A stretch of 64,000 bases of DNA. It comes from Aristolochia californica (taxonomy: Eukaryota; Streptophyta; Magnoliopsida; Piperales; Aristolochiaceae). Position 1 is the first letter of the stretch; each line of letters begins with the position of its first letter. The notes beneath the pieces were generated by a model. That model was not told the DNA's origin and made no database searches. It was given only the letters and a program-made list of their open reading frames with translations. Positions 63,334-64,000 of the stretch are shown here, one piece after another. Position numbers and translations under genes: made by a program. The stretch is from NCBI GenBank assembly GCA_029961685.1, contig JARWKL010000002.1, positions 19,870,908 through 19,934,907 of the forward strand, read 5' to 3'.

Positions 63334-64000
63334 ATGTTAGGATCAATTATAATTCTCTTTCTTATAAAATTCTACCAAGCTTTTAGGGGTTGTACGAGTG
63401 GAGTTTCCCAAACATGGAAAATAAAACTTTAGAATTCATTTTTGTACTAGAAATAATTTTCTTTACTTACATTTATTATAGTTTTCAAATTTTTTTGCCT
63501 ACATGAACTTTAAAATTTTCATTTTGTTTACGAGAAAAGTGGGACGAGTTTAGATTTGAGAAAAAGTTGAACATCCAAAATTGAAATGCAGAAAGTACTG
63601 AGAGATAATTCAAAAATATATCTCTGATTTTGAAGGATAGGCAAAAAGTGAGTTGTTTGGCTCTAGTAATTATCCAACCACACTTTAACTTGAGAATTCA
63701 ATTTTTTCTTCTCCTTGAAATTTTTGGATCATTAGGTCATTTTCATCTTCAACATGTTTTTGGCATGCATACCCACCACATTTAAAACATGTTAGGATCA
63801 ATTAGAAATCTCTTTCTTATAAAATTCCACCAAGCTATTAGGGGTTGTACTAGTGGAATTTCCCAAACATGGATACCAAAACTTTTGAGTTCATTTTTAG
63901 TGCGTGAAATAATTTTAATCACTTAAATTTTATTATATATTTTTCAAATTTTTTTGCAAGCGTGAACTCTAAAATTTTCATTTTGTTTCCGAGAAAAGTT
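63334..64000 (+). repeat. Last full monomer (455 bp) and partial monomer at the window edge
   Basis: Units start at 63334 and 63789, the second cut at the window end after 'gagaaaagtt'. They resemble 10488 and 10946: both pairs have 'gtgggacgagttt', 'ctggtaattatcc'- or 'ctagtaattatcc'-type tails, 'gagaattcaattttttctt', and 'aattttaatcac' or 'aattttaatcat' followed by 'ttattatatatttttcaaa'. The array continues beyond base 64000. Confidence 0.88.

Larger units (their letters stand above)
1..64000 (+). repeat. Satellite array, about 449/458-bp monomer, head-to-tail across the whole window
   Basis: The conserved anchor 'atgttaggatcaatt' (with variants such as cttgttagg, catgtttgg and acaagttagg) recurs 144 times from 248 to 63789, always on the same strand. 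Spacing is 430-461 bp except for five internally deleted units. Mean spacing excluding those five is about 450 bp. Sequence between anchors is alignable throughout, including a core 'ccaagctattaggggttg', a T-run followed by 'gcatacatgaactctaaaa', a poly-A run, and 'caaccacacgttaacttgag'. Nothing non-satellite interrupts the array. It begins before base 1 and continues past base 64000. A long AT-rich monomer in a pure single-orientation array is typical of eukaryotic centromeric, subtelomeric or other heterochromatin, and is common in plants. Species and chromosomal position cannot be read from the sequence, and I do not recognise the family. Confidence 0.98.

Noticed and set aside
1..64000. 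CRISPR-like regular repeats.
   Set aside because: The entire 450-bp period is homologous between units. There are no short repeats separated by unique spacers and no cas genes.
1..64000. CENP-B-box-like motif (TTCGnnnnAnnCGGG pattern).
   Set aside because: I found no conserved match in the monomer. Scattered 'ttcg' in variants lack the rest of the motif.
1..64000. rRNA or tRNA genes and promoter-like A/T boxes.
   Set aside because: No rRNA- or tRNA-like conserved blocks are seen. 'tataaaa' and similar strings occur in each monomer because of composition, and no transcript boundary can be supported.

Overview
The whole 64 kb window is one uninterrupted satellite-DNA array. A monomer of about 449 bp (long form about 458 bp), roughly 70% A+T by eye, is repeated head-to-tail in a single orientation from base 1 to base 64000. 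I placed 144 monomer starts using the conserved anchor 'atgttaggatcaatt' and its variants. These give 143 complete anchor-to-anchor units (248 to 63788) plus a partial unit at each edge. Apart from five internally deleted units (379, 379, 155, 201 and 265 bp), spacing stays between 430 and 461 bp. No gene, RNA gene, transposon, CRISPR array, telomere repeat or other foreign insertion interrupts it. The short open frames on both strands recur at the same monomer phase and are products of the repeat, not genes.

This is eukaryotic heterochromatin, most likely a centromeric, pericentromeric, subtelomeric or knob-type array. Long AT-rich monomers of this sort are common in plants, but nothing in the sequence fixes the species or the chromosomal location. 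I do not recognise the monomer as a named satellite family.

The interest lies in the organisation above the monomer. The window is a mosaic of local higher-order repeats (HORs) of different sizes. Positions 248-4782 hold two copies of a pentamer (about 2.26 kb), with the start of a third. At 5108-5865 a deleted 379-bp monomer is duplicated in tandem with only two differences seen. At 9137-15449 there are parts of a heptamer (offset about 3.15 kb). At about 21000-36475 an ordered series of subfamilies (which I call P-Q-R-S-T-U-V) repeats with members lost or fused in different rounds, giving 5-, 6- and 7-monomer versions. At 38271-43712 there are two near-identical hexamers, each exactly 2721 bp. 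At 43713-61537 a second ordered series (A-B-C-D-E-F) repeats, often as a four-monomer (about 1.8 kb) unit. At 48227-50023 and 61538-63333 two related four-monomer blocks lie about 13.31 kb apart.

Many units are hybrids of two subfamilies, and deletion junctions show short microhomology. Unequal exchange and deletion between misaligned copies explains almost all of the layout. The duplicated blocks at 5.1-5.9, 38.3-43.8 and 52.1-53.1 kb are the youngest-looking events. Letters for subfamilies are my own labels, and identities are estimates by eye.
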